A stretch of DNA of 64,000 nt from NCBI GenBank assembly GCA_002288455.1, contig NEUS01000001.1, positions 47,996 through 111,995 of the forward strand. The letters are read 5' to 3'. Under the pieces are notes generated by a model. That model saw only the letters and a program-made list of their open reading frames with translations, ran no database searches and was not told where the DNA came from. The first letter of the stretch is position 1, and every line of letters starts with the position of its first letter. A program made the translations under genes and the position numbers. Source of the stretch: Opitutia bacterium Tous-C1TDCM (lineage in GTDB: Bacteria; Verrucomicrobiota; Verrucomicrobiia; Opitutales; Opitutaceae). Below are positions 1-8,836 of the stretch, piece after piece.

Positions 1-832
1 ACGCGCGCACGACCGCGACCCCCGCCTTCGCCGCCTCGGCGCAGGCCGCGAGCGCCGCGGCGCCGACGTTGCCGTCGCCCACGCCCGCGATCACCAGCCC
101 GCGCGCTCCCGCCCGCACCGCGGCGTCCACGAGGTCGCGCCCCATGCCCGCGTACGCATACACGATCTCGACCCGCGGCAGCGCCGTCACGCCGGCCAAA
201 CCGAACTCCGAGTGCCACGTGTGCCGGCGCACGGGCGGCCCGTAAAGATGGAGGCGGCCGGCGTTGACGAGTCCGGCCAGCCCGCGGTGCGTGGCGCGAA
301 ACGTGCCGACCTGCGTCGTGTTGGTCTTGGCGACTTCGCGCGCGAAATGGATCTCGTCGTTGGCCACCACCAGCACGCCGCGCCCGCGCCCCGCCGGCTG
401 GGCCGCGACCGCGATCGCGTTGTACAGATTCATCGGCCCGTCCGCGCTGATCGCCGTCGCCGGCCGCATCGCGCCGACGAGCACCACGGGCTTCTCCGAC
501 CGCACCGTAAGATTCAGGAAAAACGCCGTCTCTTCCATCGTGTCCGTGCCGTGCGTGATCACGGCCCCCGCGATGCCGTCGTCGTCCAGCGCCGCCTGCG
601 TGCGCGCCGCGAGCTTCAGCCACGTCGCCTCGTCCATGTCCTGCGACCCGAGCGCGGCCACCTGCTCAACCTCGAGCTGCGCCAGCGCCGCGACCTGCGG
701 CACCGCCGCCAGCAACGCCTCCATCGAAAATGCCGCGGCCCGGTAGCCGCGCTGCGCCGGACTGGTCTGCGCCCCCGCAATGGTGCCGCCCGTGGCGAGC
801 AGTCGGAGACGGGGCAGGGTGGGATCGGCCAT
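1..832 (-). CDS. L-asparaginase (type II-like), 3' end outside the window
   Basis: The enzyme hydrolyses L-asparagine to aspartate and ammonia. The ATG is at 832 and the frame is open to the left edge, so about 277 residues are visible. Both family signatures are present: TGGTIAG at residues 14-20, with Thr17 as the expected nucleophile, and THGTDTMEETAFFL with the second Thr-Asp pair. VAKTNTTQVGTF matches the conserved lysine region. No signal peptide precedes the first motif, so a cytoplasmic enzyme is more likely than a periplasmic one. It is divergent from the oxidoreductase at 1004. The intervening 171 bases show no other feature. The C-terminus cannot be judged. Confidence 0.9.
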   Translation of the reverse strand, partial: MADPTLPRLRLLATGGTIAGAQTSPAQRGYRAAAFSMEALLAAVPQVAALAQLEVEQVAALGSQDMDEATWLKLAARTQAALDDDGIAGAVITHGTDTMEETAFFLNLTVRSEKPVVLVGAMRPATAISADGPMNLYNAIAVAAQPAGRGRGVLVVANDEIHFAREVAKTNTTQVGTFRATHRGLAGLVNAGRLHLYGPPVRRHTWHSEFGLAGVTALPRVEIVYAYAGMGRDLVDAAVRAGARGLVIAGVGDGNVGAAALAACAEAAKAGVAVVRA

Positions 833-1003
833 GGCGGTGCGTCGGAACTGAACGCATCGGCCGCGGACCGCAAGAAACGCCCGCGTCGGCCTGCCACCTA
901 GATCACCTTTGACGCGCGGAATCGTCCCACCCACGTTGCGTCCGGCTTTGCTCAGCGCATTTTCCCCGCCTTCCGCCCCGGCCGCGTCCCCTTTTTCGCC
1001 CGT

Positions 1004-2350
1004 ATGAAGACACCCCGCTTCTCCCGCCGCGCCTTTCTGCAACAAGGCGCCGCCGCTGCCGTCGTCGCCGGTCTGGCCGGCTGCCAAACCGCCGGTCCGG
1101 CCTTGAAACCGATGCCGCGCGCCGCCCGCCGCCTCGGGCCCAACGACCGCCCCGGCATCGCCCTCGTCGGCTGTGGCGGCCAAGGTACCAACGTCGCCCT
1201 CATGGCCGCCGCCCACGGCAACGTGCTCGCCGTCTGCGATGTCGACTCCGCCCAGGCCGCCAAGGCCGCCGACCGCCTCGCCGTCGACGGCCGCAAGCCG
1301 GAGATCGTGTCCGACTTCCGCCGCCTGCTCGAACGCGACGATATCCACGTCCTCGTCAACGGCACGCCCGACCACTGGCACACCCTCGTCAACCTCGGCG
1401 CCGCCCGCGCCGGCAAAGATGTCTACGCCGAGAAACCGCTCACGTTGACGATCGACGAAGGCCGCGTGCTCGTGCGCGCCGTGCGCGAAAGCGGCATCGT
1501 TCTCCAAACCGGCACGCAGCAGCGCAGCTCGCAGCGTTTCCGCCAGGCCTGCGAATTCGTGCGCAACGGGCGCATCGGCAAATTGCGGGGCGCCAATGTC
1601 TGGCTGCCCGCGGGGCTGCGCGAGGGCCCCTTCAAGACCGCGGCCATTCCCGAAACGTTGAACTGGGACTACTGGCTCGGGCCCGCGCCCAAGGTCGCGT
1701 ACATGAAGGAACGCTGCCTCCGCACCTTCCGCTTTTGGTACGATTACTCCGGCGGCACCATGACCGACTGGGGCGCCCACCACAACGACATCGCCTACTG
1801 GGCGATCGGCCAGGTCGCCCCCCGCGAAGTCGCGTCCCGCATTCTCGCCGCGCCGATTCCCGGCGGCTACGACGCCATCAGCGAATACGAGGTCAACTAC
1901 ACCTACGCCGACGGCACGCGGCTCAACATCTTCACCACCCGCGACGACAGCATCTACGGCGCCAAGGTGAACGCCGACGGCCAGCGCAACGGCATCCGTT
2001 TCGAAGGCTCCGCCGGTTGGATCTGGGTCAATCGCGACGGCATCAAGGCCAGCGATCCGGAAATCCTGAAATTGCCGCTGCCGGAAAACGCGGTCCGGCT
2101 CTACGAGAGCAAAAATCACATGGAAAACTTCTTCGCCTGCGTGCGCTCGCGGAAAGATCCGATCTGCGACGTCGAGACCGGCCACCGCTCCGCCACCATG
2201 TGCCACCTCGGCGCGATCTCGCTGCGCACGGGCCGCAGTCTCACCTGGGACGGTACCGCCGAAAAATTCGTCGGCGCCCACGCCGGCGAGGCCAACCGCT
2301 ACGTGCGCCGCGAAATGCGCGCGCCCTACGACTACACCTTCATCGCGTAG
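1004..2350 (+). CDS. Gfo/Idh/MocA family oxidoreductase, exported lipoprotein type
   Basis: An NAD(P)-dependent sugar oxidoreductase family member of 448 residues. The N-terminus has a twin-arginine motif (SRRAFLQQG) followed by a lipobox-like LAGC, suggesting Tat export and lipid anchoring. The Rossmann segment contains GCGGQGTN, and AEKP (EKP at 143-145) is the catalytic-lysine signature of the family. The C-terminal domain has GTMTDWGAHHNDIAYWAIG, typical of the secreted Verrucomicrobia/Planctomycetes branch. It leads a three-gene + strand set with the PSD1 and DUF1501 proteins; the gap to the next ATG is 66 bases. The substrate cannot be told; polysaccharide-derived sugars are the usual inference. 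Confidence 0.9.
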   Translation: MKTPRFSRRAFLQQGAAAAVVAGLAGCQTAGPALKPMPRAARRLGPNDRPGIALVGCGGQGTNVALMAAAHGNVLAVCDVDSAQAAKAADRLAVDGRKPEIVSDFRRLLERDDIHVLVNGTPDHWHTLVNLGAARAGKDVYAEKPLTLTIDEGRVLVRAVRESGIVLQTGTQQRSSQRFRQACEFVRNGRIGKLRGANVWLPAGLREGPFKTAAIPETLNWDYWLGPAPKVAYMKERCLRTFRFWYDYSGGTMTDWGAHHNDIAYWAIGQVAPREVASRILAAPIPGGYDAISEYEVNYTYADGTRLNIFTTRDDSIYGAKVNADGQRNGIRFEGSAGWIWVNRDGIKASDPEILKLPLPENAVRLYESKNHMENFFACVRSRKDPICDVETGHRSATMCHLGAISLRTGRSLTWDGTAEKFVGAHAGEANRYVRREMRAPYDYTFIA

Positions 2351-2387
2351 CCCACGTAGCCCGCGTAGCCCGGAGCTTCAGCCCGGG
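2347..2387. repeat. short tandem GTAGCCC repeat with small hairpin
   Basis: Three 9-base units (GTAGCCCAC, GTAGCCCGC, GTAGCCCGG) run directly from the stop codon of the preceding gene. They end in a small stem, CCCGG at 2369-2373 with CCGGG at 2383-2387. There is no T-run, so it is a weak terminator candidate at best. Confidence 0.45.
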
Positions 2388-2416
2388 TCTCCTTCCGCCA
2401 CCCTTTCACCCACCGC

Positions 2417-5400
2417 ATGACCACCTCGCTGCGCTGCCTGTTTGCCGCCTCCGCCCTGTTGCCCGTCGCGTTTGCCGGGGCCGCCGAACCGAAGGTTTCC
2501 TTCAACCGCGATATCCGTCCCATCATGTCGGATACGTGCTTCCATTGCCACGGCTTCGACGCCAAGACCCGCGAGGCCGGCCTGCGGCTCGATCTCCGCG
2601 ACGACGCCCTCAAGCCCACGAAAAACGGCGTCGTGCCCATCGTGCCCGGCAAACCCGACGAGAGCGAAATCATCCTCCGTATCACCGATGCCCTCGACCC
2701 GATGCCGCCGGACGAAGCCCACAAGACGCTCACGCCGAAACAAAAAGAGCTCCTCCGCCGCTGGGTCGCCGAAGGCGCCGTCTACGAACCGCATTGGGCC
2801 TACGCCCCCCTCGTCCGCCCCGCCGTTCCTTCAATCCGCCATCCCCAATCCGCCATCCGCAATCCCCTCGACGCCTTCGTCCAGGCCCGCCTCGCGGAAA
2901 AACAACTCGCCCCGTCGCCCGCCGCCGAACCCGCCGCCCTGCTGCGCCGCCTCTCCCTCGATCTCACCGGCCTGCCGCCGACGCCGGCCGAGGTCGATGC
3001 CTTCGTCGCCGCCTCCGCCCGCGATCCCGACGCCGCCTACCGCGCCGCCGTCGACCGCCTGCTCGCCTCGCCGCAACACGGCGAACGTCTCGCCGTCTGG
3101 TGGCTCGATATCGCGCGGTTCAGCGACACCGTCGGTTTCCACGGCGACCAGAACCAGCGCATCTTCCCGTACCGCGACTACGTCATCGGCGCCTTCAACC
3201 GCAATCTGCCCTTCGACCGCTTCACGGTCGAACAGCTCGCCGGCGACCTCCTCCCGGCGCCGACCGTCGAACAGCGCGTCGCCACCGGCTACAACCGCCT
3301 CAACATGATGACCCGCGAGGGCGGCGCCCAGCCGCAGGAGTACCTCGCGAAGTACGGCGCCGAACGCGTGCGCTCCGTCGCCGCCGCCTGGTTCGGCAGC
3401 ACCTTCGGCTGCGCCGAATGCCACGACCACAAATTCGACCCCATCAAGGCGAAGGACTTCTACGAACTGCAGTCCTTCTTCGCCGATGTGAAACAGTGGG
3501 GCGTGTATTCGGATTACGGCTACACCAAGAATCCCGAGCTCGCCGGCTTCAACAACGACTTCCCTTTCCCGCCCGAAATCGAGGTCGACAGCCCCTACCT
3601 CGCCGCCCGCCGCGACCGCGCCGAAGCCGCCCTCCGCGCGCAGGTCGCCGCCCTGCGCGCCCCGCCCGCCGACGCCGCGGCCGGCGCGCGTTTCGCCGCC
3701 TGGTCCGAGGCCGCCCGCGCCCGCCTCGCCGCCGTGCCGGCCGGCTGGGAATTCCCCGTCCCCGCGGCCGCCGTCGTGCGCGCCGGCAAACCCGTCGCCA
3801 ACCGCCCCGCGACCGTCGCCGCCGACGGCACCGTTGCCCTCGGCCAGAAATTCGCCCGCCAGGAAAACCTGCGTCTCGGGTTCGCGGAATTGCCGGGCCC
3901 GGTCGCCGCCCTGCGGCTCGAGTTGCCCGGCGATCCCGTCGGCGACCTGCCTTTCGAGAAAGCCATGGCCCGCGGCGCTGTCACCCTCGCCGCCGCCGTG
4001 CGCGGCCCCGACGGCAAGGAGCGCAAACTCGCCTTCGCCTTCGCCGAGGCCACCGCCAAGTCGCCCCGCTACATCAACGGCACGGAATTGCACGGCGTGA
4101 CCGGCGGCTGGAAACTCCCGCCGCTGCGCCCGACCGAGCCGCTCGCCGCGGTCTGGCTCCTGCGCGAGCCGCTGACCCTCGCGGCTGGCGAGACCCTGCA
4201 GGTCACCCTCGGCGGCGATGCCGCCCTGGCCTTCCGCGTCGGCTTCACCGCGCTCGCCGCCGCCCGTCCCCTCGAGACCGCCTCCGCCGCCTTGGTGGCC
4301 GCGCTCAAGGCCGCCGCGCCCGCTCCCGCGCAACGCGAGCTGCTTCTTGAATCCTGGCGCCTGGGCACCGCGGAAGATTCCGCCGCGATCGTGTCCTACC
4401 ACCGCGTCGCCGCCGAACTCCGCGACACGCGCAACGGCCGCGCCTGGAGCATGGTCACCGAAGCGACCGAGCCGTTGCCGGTGCGCGTCTTGGCCCGCGG
4501 CAACTGGCAGGACGAATCCGGCCCGCTTGTGCTGCCCGCCACGCCGAGTTTCCTCCCAGGCCGCGTCGAGAGCACGCCGGAGAAACGCCTCACGCGCCTC
4601 GACCTCGCGCGCTGGCTCATGTCCGACGCCAATCCGATCACCGCCCGCGCCGTCACCAACCGGCTCTGGGCGCTCTTCTTCGGCACCGGCCTCAGCGCCG
4701 TCGTCGACGACCTCGGCTCGCAGGGCGAACTGCCGTCGCACCCCGAATTGCTCGACTGGCTCGCCGTCGAGTTCCGGGAAAAAGGCTGGGACCTGCGCCA
4801 CCTGATCCGGCTCATCGTCACGAGCCACACCTACCGCCAGAGCAGCCACCTCCGGCCCGAGCTGCGCGAGACCGATCCGGCCAACCGCCTGCTCGCCTCG
4901 CAAAACCCGCGCCGCCTCGAGGCGGAATTCGTCCGCGACAACGCCCTCTTCATCGCCGGCCGCCTCGATCTCCGCGATGTGGGCGGCCCCAGCGCCGCGC
5001 CGTATCAGCCCGACGGTTACTACGCCGCCCTCCAGTTTCCGGATCGCAGCTACGTCGCCAGCGGCGCCGAGGCCCAGTGGCGCCGCGGCGTCTACATGCA
5101 CTGGCAGCGGACCTTTCTCCACCCGATGCTGGCCAACTTCGACGCCCCCGCGCGCGACGAGTGCGCCGCCCAGCGCGTCGTCAGCAACACGCCCCAGCAG
5201 GCCCTTACGTTGCTCAACGATCCGACCTTCGTCGAAGCCGCCAAGCTCTTCGCCGCGCGCGTCCACGCCGCCGCCACCACCGATCCCGCGCGCCTCACCG
5301 AAGCGTTCCGGCTCGCGCTCGCGCGCGCGCCGAAACCCGTCGAACGCACCGCCCTGACCGCGATGCTGGCCGCCCAGCGCGACCACTACCGCGCCAATGT

Positions 5401-5530
5401 CGCCGACGCGCAGAAGGTCCTCGCCGTCGGCCTCGCCCCCGCGCCCGCCGGCGATCCCGCCGAACTCGCCGCGTGGACCAGCGTCGCCCGCGTCCTCCTC
5501 AACACCCACGAGGTCATCACGCGCTACTGA
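2417..5530 (+). CDS. PSD1-type cytochrome c / DUF1549 / DUF1553 protein
   Basis: A 1037-residue exported protein of the planctomycete-verrucomicrobial PSCyt1-DUF1549-DUF1553 family. The signal peptide covers about residues 1-22. A haem-binding CFHCH lies at 41-45 in the cytochrome domain, and a second CAECH lies at 332-336 inside DUF1549 followed by DHKFDPI. A poorly conserved middle region of about 200 residues is followed by DUF1553, with the conserved LDLARWLM, NRLWALFFG and NTPQQALTLLND segments near the C-terminus. The biochemical role of the family is unknown; it is nearly always paired with a DUF1501 protein, as here. The linker between the first two domains is encoded by repeat-like DNA (see 2827-2866). 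Confidence 0.92.
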   Translation: MTTSLRCLFAASALLPVAFAGAAEPKVSFNRDIRPIMSDTCFHCHGFDAKTREAGLRLDLRDDALKPTKNGVVPIVPGKPDESEIILRITDALDPMPPDEAHKTLTPKQKELLRRWVAEGAVYEPHWAYAPLVRPAVPSIRHPQSAIRNPLDAFVQARLAEKQLAPSPAAEPAALLRRLSLDLTGLPPTPAEVDAFVAASARDPDAAYRAAVDRLLASPQHGERLAVWWLDIARFSDTVGFHGDQNQRIFPYRDYVIGAFNRNLPFDRFTVEQLAGDLLPAPTVEQRVATGYNRLNMMTREGGAQPQEYLAKYGAERVRSVAAAWFGSTFGCAECHDHKFDPIKAKDFYELQSFFADVKQWGVYSDYGYTKNPELAGFNNDFPFPPEIEVDSPYLAARRDRAEAALRAQVAALRAPPADAAAGARFAAWSEAARARLAAVPAGWEFPVPAAAVVRAGKPVANRPATVAADGTVALGQKFARQENLRLGFAELPGPVAALRLELPGDPVGDLPFEKAMARGAVTLAAAVRGPDGKERKLAFAFAEATAKSPRYINGTELHGVTGGWKLPPLRPTEPLAAVWLLREPLTLAAGETLQVTLGGDAALAFRVGFTALAAARPLETASAALVAALKAAAPAPAQRELLLESWRLGTAEDSAAIVSYHRVAAELRDTRNGRAWSMVTEATEPLPVRVLARGNWQDESGPLVLPATPSFLPGRVESTPEKRLTRLDLARWLMSDANPITARAVTNRLWALFFGTGLSAVVDDLGSQGELPSHPELLDWLAVEFREKGWDLRHLIRLIVTSHTYRQSSHLRPELRETDPANRLLASQNPRRLEAEFVRDNALFIAGRLDLRDVGGPSAAPYQPDGYYAALQFPDRSYVASGAEAQWRRGVYMHWQRTFLHPMLANFDAPARDECAAQRVVSNTPQQALTLLNDPTFVEAAKLFAARVHAAATTDPARLTEAFRLALARAPKPVERTALTAMLAAQRDHYRANVADAQKVLAVGLAPAPAGDPAELAAWTSVARVLLNTHEVITRY
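2827..2866. repeat. low-complexity ATCCGC/AATCC repeat inside the PSD1 coding sequence
   Basis: The sequence cycles through TCAATCCGCCATCCCCAATC and close variants about three times, and encodes SIRHPQSAIRNP. It resembles the phrase-like intergenic repeats elsewhere in the window rather than the surrounding codon pattern. It falls in the domain linker just before DUF1549, where family members vary. Confidence 0.5.
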
Positions 5531-5550
5531 AGCGGCGAAGCCGCGCCGGC

Positions 5551-5582
5551 TCCGAACTCCAAACTCCGAACCCCGAACTCCG
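5551..5582. repeat. short imperfect repeat of CCGAACTCC units
   Basis: Between the PSD1 and DUF1501 genes, about four imperfect copies of an 8-11 base phrase (CCGAACTCC, AAACTCC, CGAACCC, CGAACTCC) run up to the DUF1501 start region. No hairpin is evident. It belongs to the same class of intergenic phrase repeats as the TTTCAAC elements, with a different unit. Confidence 0.5.
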
Positions 5583-5596
5583 GGTTGATTATTGCA

Positions 5597-7042
5597 ATGT
5601 CTTCCTTCGATCCCGCCACCCACGCCCGCAGCGTCAACCGCCGCACCTTCCTCACCCAGAGCGCCTACGGCCTCGGCGGCATCGCGTTCGCGTTGCTGCA
5701 GCAGAAACTAGCCGCCGCCGGCGCCGCGCCCGCGAACTTGCCGCCGGGCTGGAACGGCGCCCTGCGCGAGTCCCATTTCCCCGTGCGCGCCAAGCGCGTG
5801 ATTTTCCTCTGCATGGCCGGCGGTCCCTCGCAGCTCGAGACCTTCGATTGGAAACCGCAGCTCAAGGCCCTCGACGGCCAGCCGTTTCCCGAATCCTTCA
5901 CCAAGGGCCAGCAACTCGCGCAGTTGCAGAACACCGTGCTCAAGGCCCGGGGCAGCTTCACGAACTTCGCCCGCCACGGCCGGGCCGGCATCGAGATCAG
6001 CGAACTGTTCCCGCACCTCGCCACCGTGGCCGACGACCTCTGCGTCGTCCGCTCGATGCAAACCGAGCAGATCAACCACGACACCGCGCACGCGTTCATG
6101 AACACCGGCTCCATCATCAAGGGCCGGCCCAGCATGGGCTCGTGGCTGCTCTACGGCCTCGGCGCCGAGACGCAGGATCTGCCCGGGTTCATCGTGCTCA
6201 ATTCCCAGGGCAAATTCGGCCTCCAGCCGATTTCCGCGCGGCAATGGTCGAGCGGCGTGCTGCCGAGCCGGTTCCAAGGCATCCAGTTCCAGTCCCGCGG
6301 CGACGCCGTCCACTACGTCGGCAATCCCGACGGCGTGTGCCAAAGTACGCAGCGGCTCGTCGTCGAGGAGATCAAGCGCATGAACGGTCTCCTTGCCGAA
6401 GAAAGGGCCGATCCCGAAATCGCGACCCGCATCGCCCAGTACGAGATGGCGTTCAAGATGCAGAGCAGCGTGCCCGAGCTCACCGATTTCAAAAACGAGT
6501 CCCAGGCCATGCTCGATCTTTACGGCATCAAGGAGCCGGGCGACGGCAGCTACGCGTCGAATTGCTTGCTCGCCCGCCGCCTCGCCGAACGCGGCGTGCG
6601 CATGATCCAGTTGTATCACCGCGCCTGGGACCACCACGGCGACCTCGAGCCTGGCATGAAGGCCGGCGCCAAGGAAGTCGACCAGGCCACCGCCGCCCTG
6701 ATCAAGGACCTGAAGCAACGCGGCATGCTCGACGACACGTTGATTCTCTGGGGCGGCGAATTCGGCCGCACACCGATGGGGCAGGGCACCGGCCGCGACC
6801 ACCATATCCTCGGGTTCAGTGTCTTCATGGCCGGCGGCGGCGTGAAGGCCGGCCAAGTCTACGGCGCCACCGACGAACTCGGCTACAAGGCCGTCGACCG
6901 CGTCGTCTCCGTGCACGACCTGCACGCCACGATGCTCGCCCTCATGGGCGTCGACCACCGCCGGCTCAACACGAAGTTCCAGGGCCTCGACGTCCGCCTC
7001 ACCGGCATCGCCGGCGAAGTCGTCAAAGATCTCATCGCGTAG
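5597..7042 (+). CDS. DUF1501 domain-containing protein
   Basis: A 481-residue protein of the sulfatase-like DUF1501 family, the standard partner of PSD1 proteins. A Tat-like signal (NRRTFLTQSAYGLGG) opens it. Family blocks seen include LCMAGGPSQLETFDWKP, QTEQINHDTAHAFMNTGS and WGGEFGRTPMGQG followed by GRDHH; the last carries likely metal ligands. The ATG at 5597 is preferred to an in-frame TTG at 5585 because it starts right before the signal peptide. It ends the operon and converges on fecR with a 42-base gap containing a GC-rich stem but no T-run. Its molecular activity is not established. Confidence 0.9.
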   Translation: MSSFDPATHARSVNRRTFLTQSAYGLGGIAFALLQQKLAAAGAAPANLPPGWNGALRESHFPVRAKRVIFLCMAGGPSQLETFDWKPQLKALDGQPFPESFTKGQQLAQLQNTVLKARGSFTNFARHGRAGIEISELFPHLATVADDLCVVRSMQTEQINHDTAHAFMNTGSIIKGRPSMGSWLLYGLGAETQDLPGFIVLNSQGKFGLQPISARQWSSGVLPSRFQGIQFQSRGDAVHYVGNPDGVCQSTQRLVVEEIKRMNGLLAEERADPEIATRIAQYEMAFKMQSSVPELTDFKNESQAMLDLYGIKEPGDGSYASNCLLARRLAERGVRMIQLYHRAWDHHGDLEPGMKAGAKEVDQATAALIKDLKQRGMLDDTLILWGGEFGRTPMGQGTGRDHHILGFSVFMAGGGVKAGQVYGATDELGYKAVDRVVSVHDLHATMLALMGVDHRRLNTKFQGLDVRLTGIAGEVVKDLIA

Positions 7043-7084
7043 CGGCCCGCGGCCGCCGCGGTCTGCCGGCGCCGAAGGGCGGGC

Positions 7085-8128
7085 TCAATTCCGCGGCCCC
7101 GGCGGACGGGCCGGCGCCGCGCGGCGCAACCAGATCTCGTTGCCGCGCCGTTCCGCCGCGAGGTCGAAGTTGGTCTCGAGCAGTTGCACGAGGGTCTCCG
7201 CATCGCCGATCCGGAAAGCGCCGCCTACGCTGAGCTGCGCGATTGCCGGATCGGCAACCACGAGCCGGCGCGGGCTGGTGCGGTTGAATTCGGCCACGAG
7301 TTGCGCCAGCGGCGTGGGCCCGAGCTCGAGCCGTTGCTCCCGCCAGGCGAGGCGGCGTTCCATTTCGGGCGCGGCCACCGTTTCGGGGGGCGTCGGCACG
7401 GGACGAGACGCGGCGGTCGCGGCGATCCCGCTCACGACCATCAGCTGGCCCGCGACCAGCACCGGAGGATCGGCCGTTGCCGCCGCGGCTCCGCCGAGCA
7501 GCGACCGGCCGTCGCGCGTCTCCTGCACATCGACGCGGCCGTGCGTCACGAGCACCTCCACGGTGTCGGCGTGCCGCCGGAGGTTGAATGCCGTGCCGAC
7601 CGCTCGCACCGCCACCCCGCCGATCCGCACGGTGAACGGGCGCCGTGCCTCCGGCGCCACCTTGAAATGGGCTTCGCCGCGCACGAGGTCGACCGCCCGT
7701 GCGGCCGATCCGTAGGCGACCGCCACCTCGCTGTCCGCGTTCAGCACGATCTCCGAGCCGTCGGGCAACGGCACCGTGCGCGCCGTGCCGGCCGCGGTGG
7801 CCGCGACGTGGGCGAAATCCCGCGGCGCCGGACTGCGCCAGCCGAAGAATGTCCCGACGGCCAGCGCCGCGGCCGCCGCGAGCGCGAGCGCCGGCCACCG
7901 CCAACCCGGCCGGTGGCGGCGTTCCACGCTCCGTTCCGGCTGCAGGTCCGCCAGCCGGTCCAGCGCTTGCGAGCAGCGCTCGAGCCGCGCAAATGCGTCC
8001 GCATGCCGGCGATCCGCGAGCAGCCAGCGCTCGAAGTCGGCCTGCTGCGTGTCGCTTAGGCCGCCGTCGCGCGCGCCCAGCCACGCGGCCGCCTGGTCGT
8101 CGACGCTGCCGGGTCGGCGGGCGCTCAT
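7085..8128 (-). CDS. FecR-family anti-sigma regulator
   Basis: A 347-residue inner-membrane signal transducer that controls the adjacent ECF sigma factor. The cytoplasmic N-terminal part contains the FecR N-domain (LSDTQQADFERWLLADRRHADAFARLE), then one membrane span at about 78-96. The periplasmic FecR domain follows, with LPDGSEIVLNADSEV and FTVRIGGVAVRAVGTAFNLR, and the C-terminal STN-like/DUF4974 segment is at about 255-335. The ATG at 8128 overlaps the sigma stop codon (ATGA), so the two are translationally coupled. The open frame continues far upstream on this strand, but only this part is protein-like. Confidence 0.92.
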   Translation of the reverse strand: MSARRPGSVDDQAAAWLGARDGGLSDTQQADFERWLLADRRHADAFARLERCSQALDRLADLQPERSVERRHRPGWRWPALALAAAAALAVGTFFGWRSPAPRDFAHVAATAAGTARTVPLPDGSEIVLNADSEVAVAYGSAARAVDLVRGEAHFKVAPEARRPFTVRIGGVAVRAVGTAFNLRRHADTVEVLVTHGRVDVQETRDGRSLLGGAAAATADPPVLVAGQLMVVSGIAATAASRPVPTPPETVAAPEMERRLAWREQRLELGPTPLAQLVAEFNRTSPRRLVVADPAIAQLSVGGAFRIGDAETLVQLLETNFDLAAERRGNEIWLRRAAPARPPGPRN

Positions 8129-8676
8129 CGAGCGGCCCCCCGGGCCGGCCGCTCGACCCCGCGCGCCTGCAGATAGTCCGCACAGCGACGGATCCCGTTG
8201 CCGACTTGGTAATTCACCCGGCGCTCCGGGAGCCCGAGGCGGCGGGAAATCTCCCGGTGCGAAAGCCCGTGGAATTTCCGCAACGTCAGCACCTCGCGGC
8301 ACTGCGGCGGCAACGTCGCCATGGCCTCGGCCAACAACGCGAGTTCCTGGTCGAGACACGCGGTCTCGGCGATTCCGGGCGATTCGGACGCCACCTGCGG
8401 CATCTCGCCGCCGGCCGCGGCGACAAACGGCGCGCTCCGGCGACGCCGGAAGATATCCAGCGCGAGATTGCGCGCCACGGTGAACAGCGTCCCGCGCGCA
8501 AAACGGAAATTTCCCGCGGTGCGCCGGCGGAGCAGTTTCAGATACGACTCCTGCAGCACGTCGTCGACCTCGCCCAGCGTGGGAAAGCGCCGCTGGAGGT
8601 AGGCGCGGAGTGTGGGCTCGCAGGGTTGCACTTCCTCGGCGAACCACTGCGCGTGATCGGAGTTGGACGGGGGCAT
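8125..8676 (-). CDS. ECF-type RNA polymerase sigma factor (FecI-like)
   Basis: A 183-residue sigma-70 family factor with region 2 (DDVLQESYLKLLRR, FTVARNLALDIFRRRR) and region 4 (LPPQCREVLTLRKFHGLSHR, then EISRRLGLPERRVNYQV). The ATG at 8676 is chosen; a longer frame upstream begins only with TTG at 8736. It would direct polymerase to the promoter of the divergent TonB receptor when the receptor-FecR relay releases it. The arrangement sigma-fecR divergent from an STN-bearing receptor is the classical FecI/FecR/FecA layout. The ligand is unknown. Confidence 0.9.
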   Translation of the reverse strand: MPPSNSDHAQWFAEEVQPCEPTLRAYLQRRFPTLGEVDDVLQESYLKLLRRRTAGNFRFARGTLFTVARNLALDIFRRRRSAPFVAAAGGEMPQVASESPGIAETACLDQELALLAEAMATLPPQCREVLTLRKFHGLSHREISRRLGLPERRVNYQVGNGIRRCADYLQARGVERPARGAAR

Positions 8677-8836
8677 TGGGGGCGACGGACCCGGCGGGGG
8701 CTCCGTTTCGACTAGGTGCGGCGACGCGAAAGGCAAGGGCGCGCGGGACCGCCGGAATTTTTTTGGCGTTTTTCCGGGCCGTAATTGTCAGATCGAACGT
8801 CTCGCGCGTTGTAAGTTTGGCCGTCCGTCCGATCCC

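Noticed and set aside
2347..2387. Intrinsic terminator after the Gfo/Idh gene
   Set aside because: The stem is only five pairs and is not followed by T residues. The next gene begins 30 bases later in the same direction.
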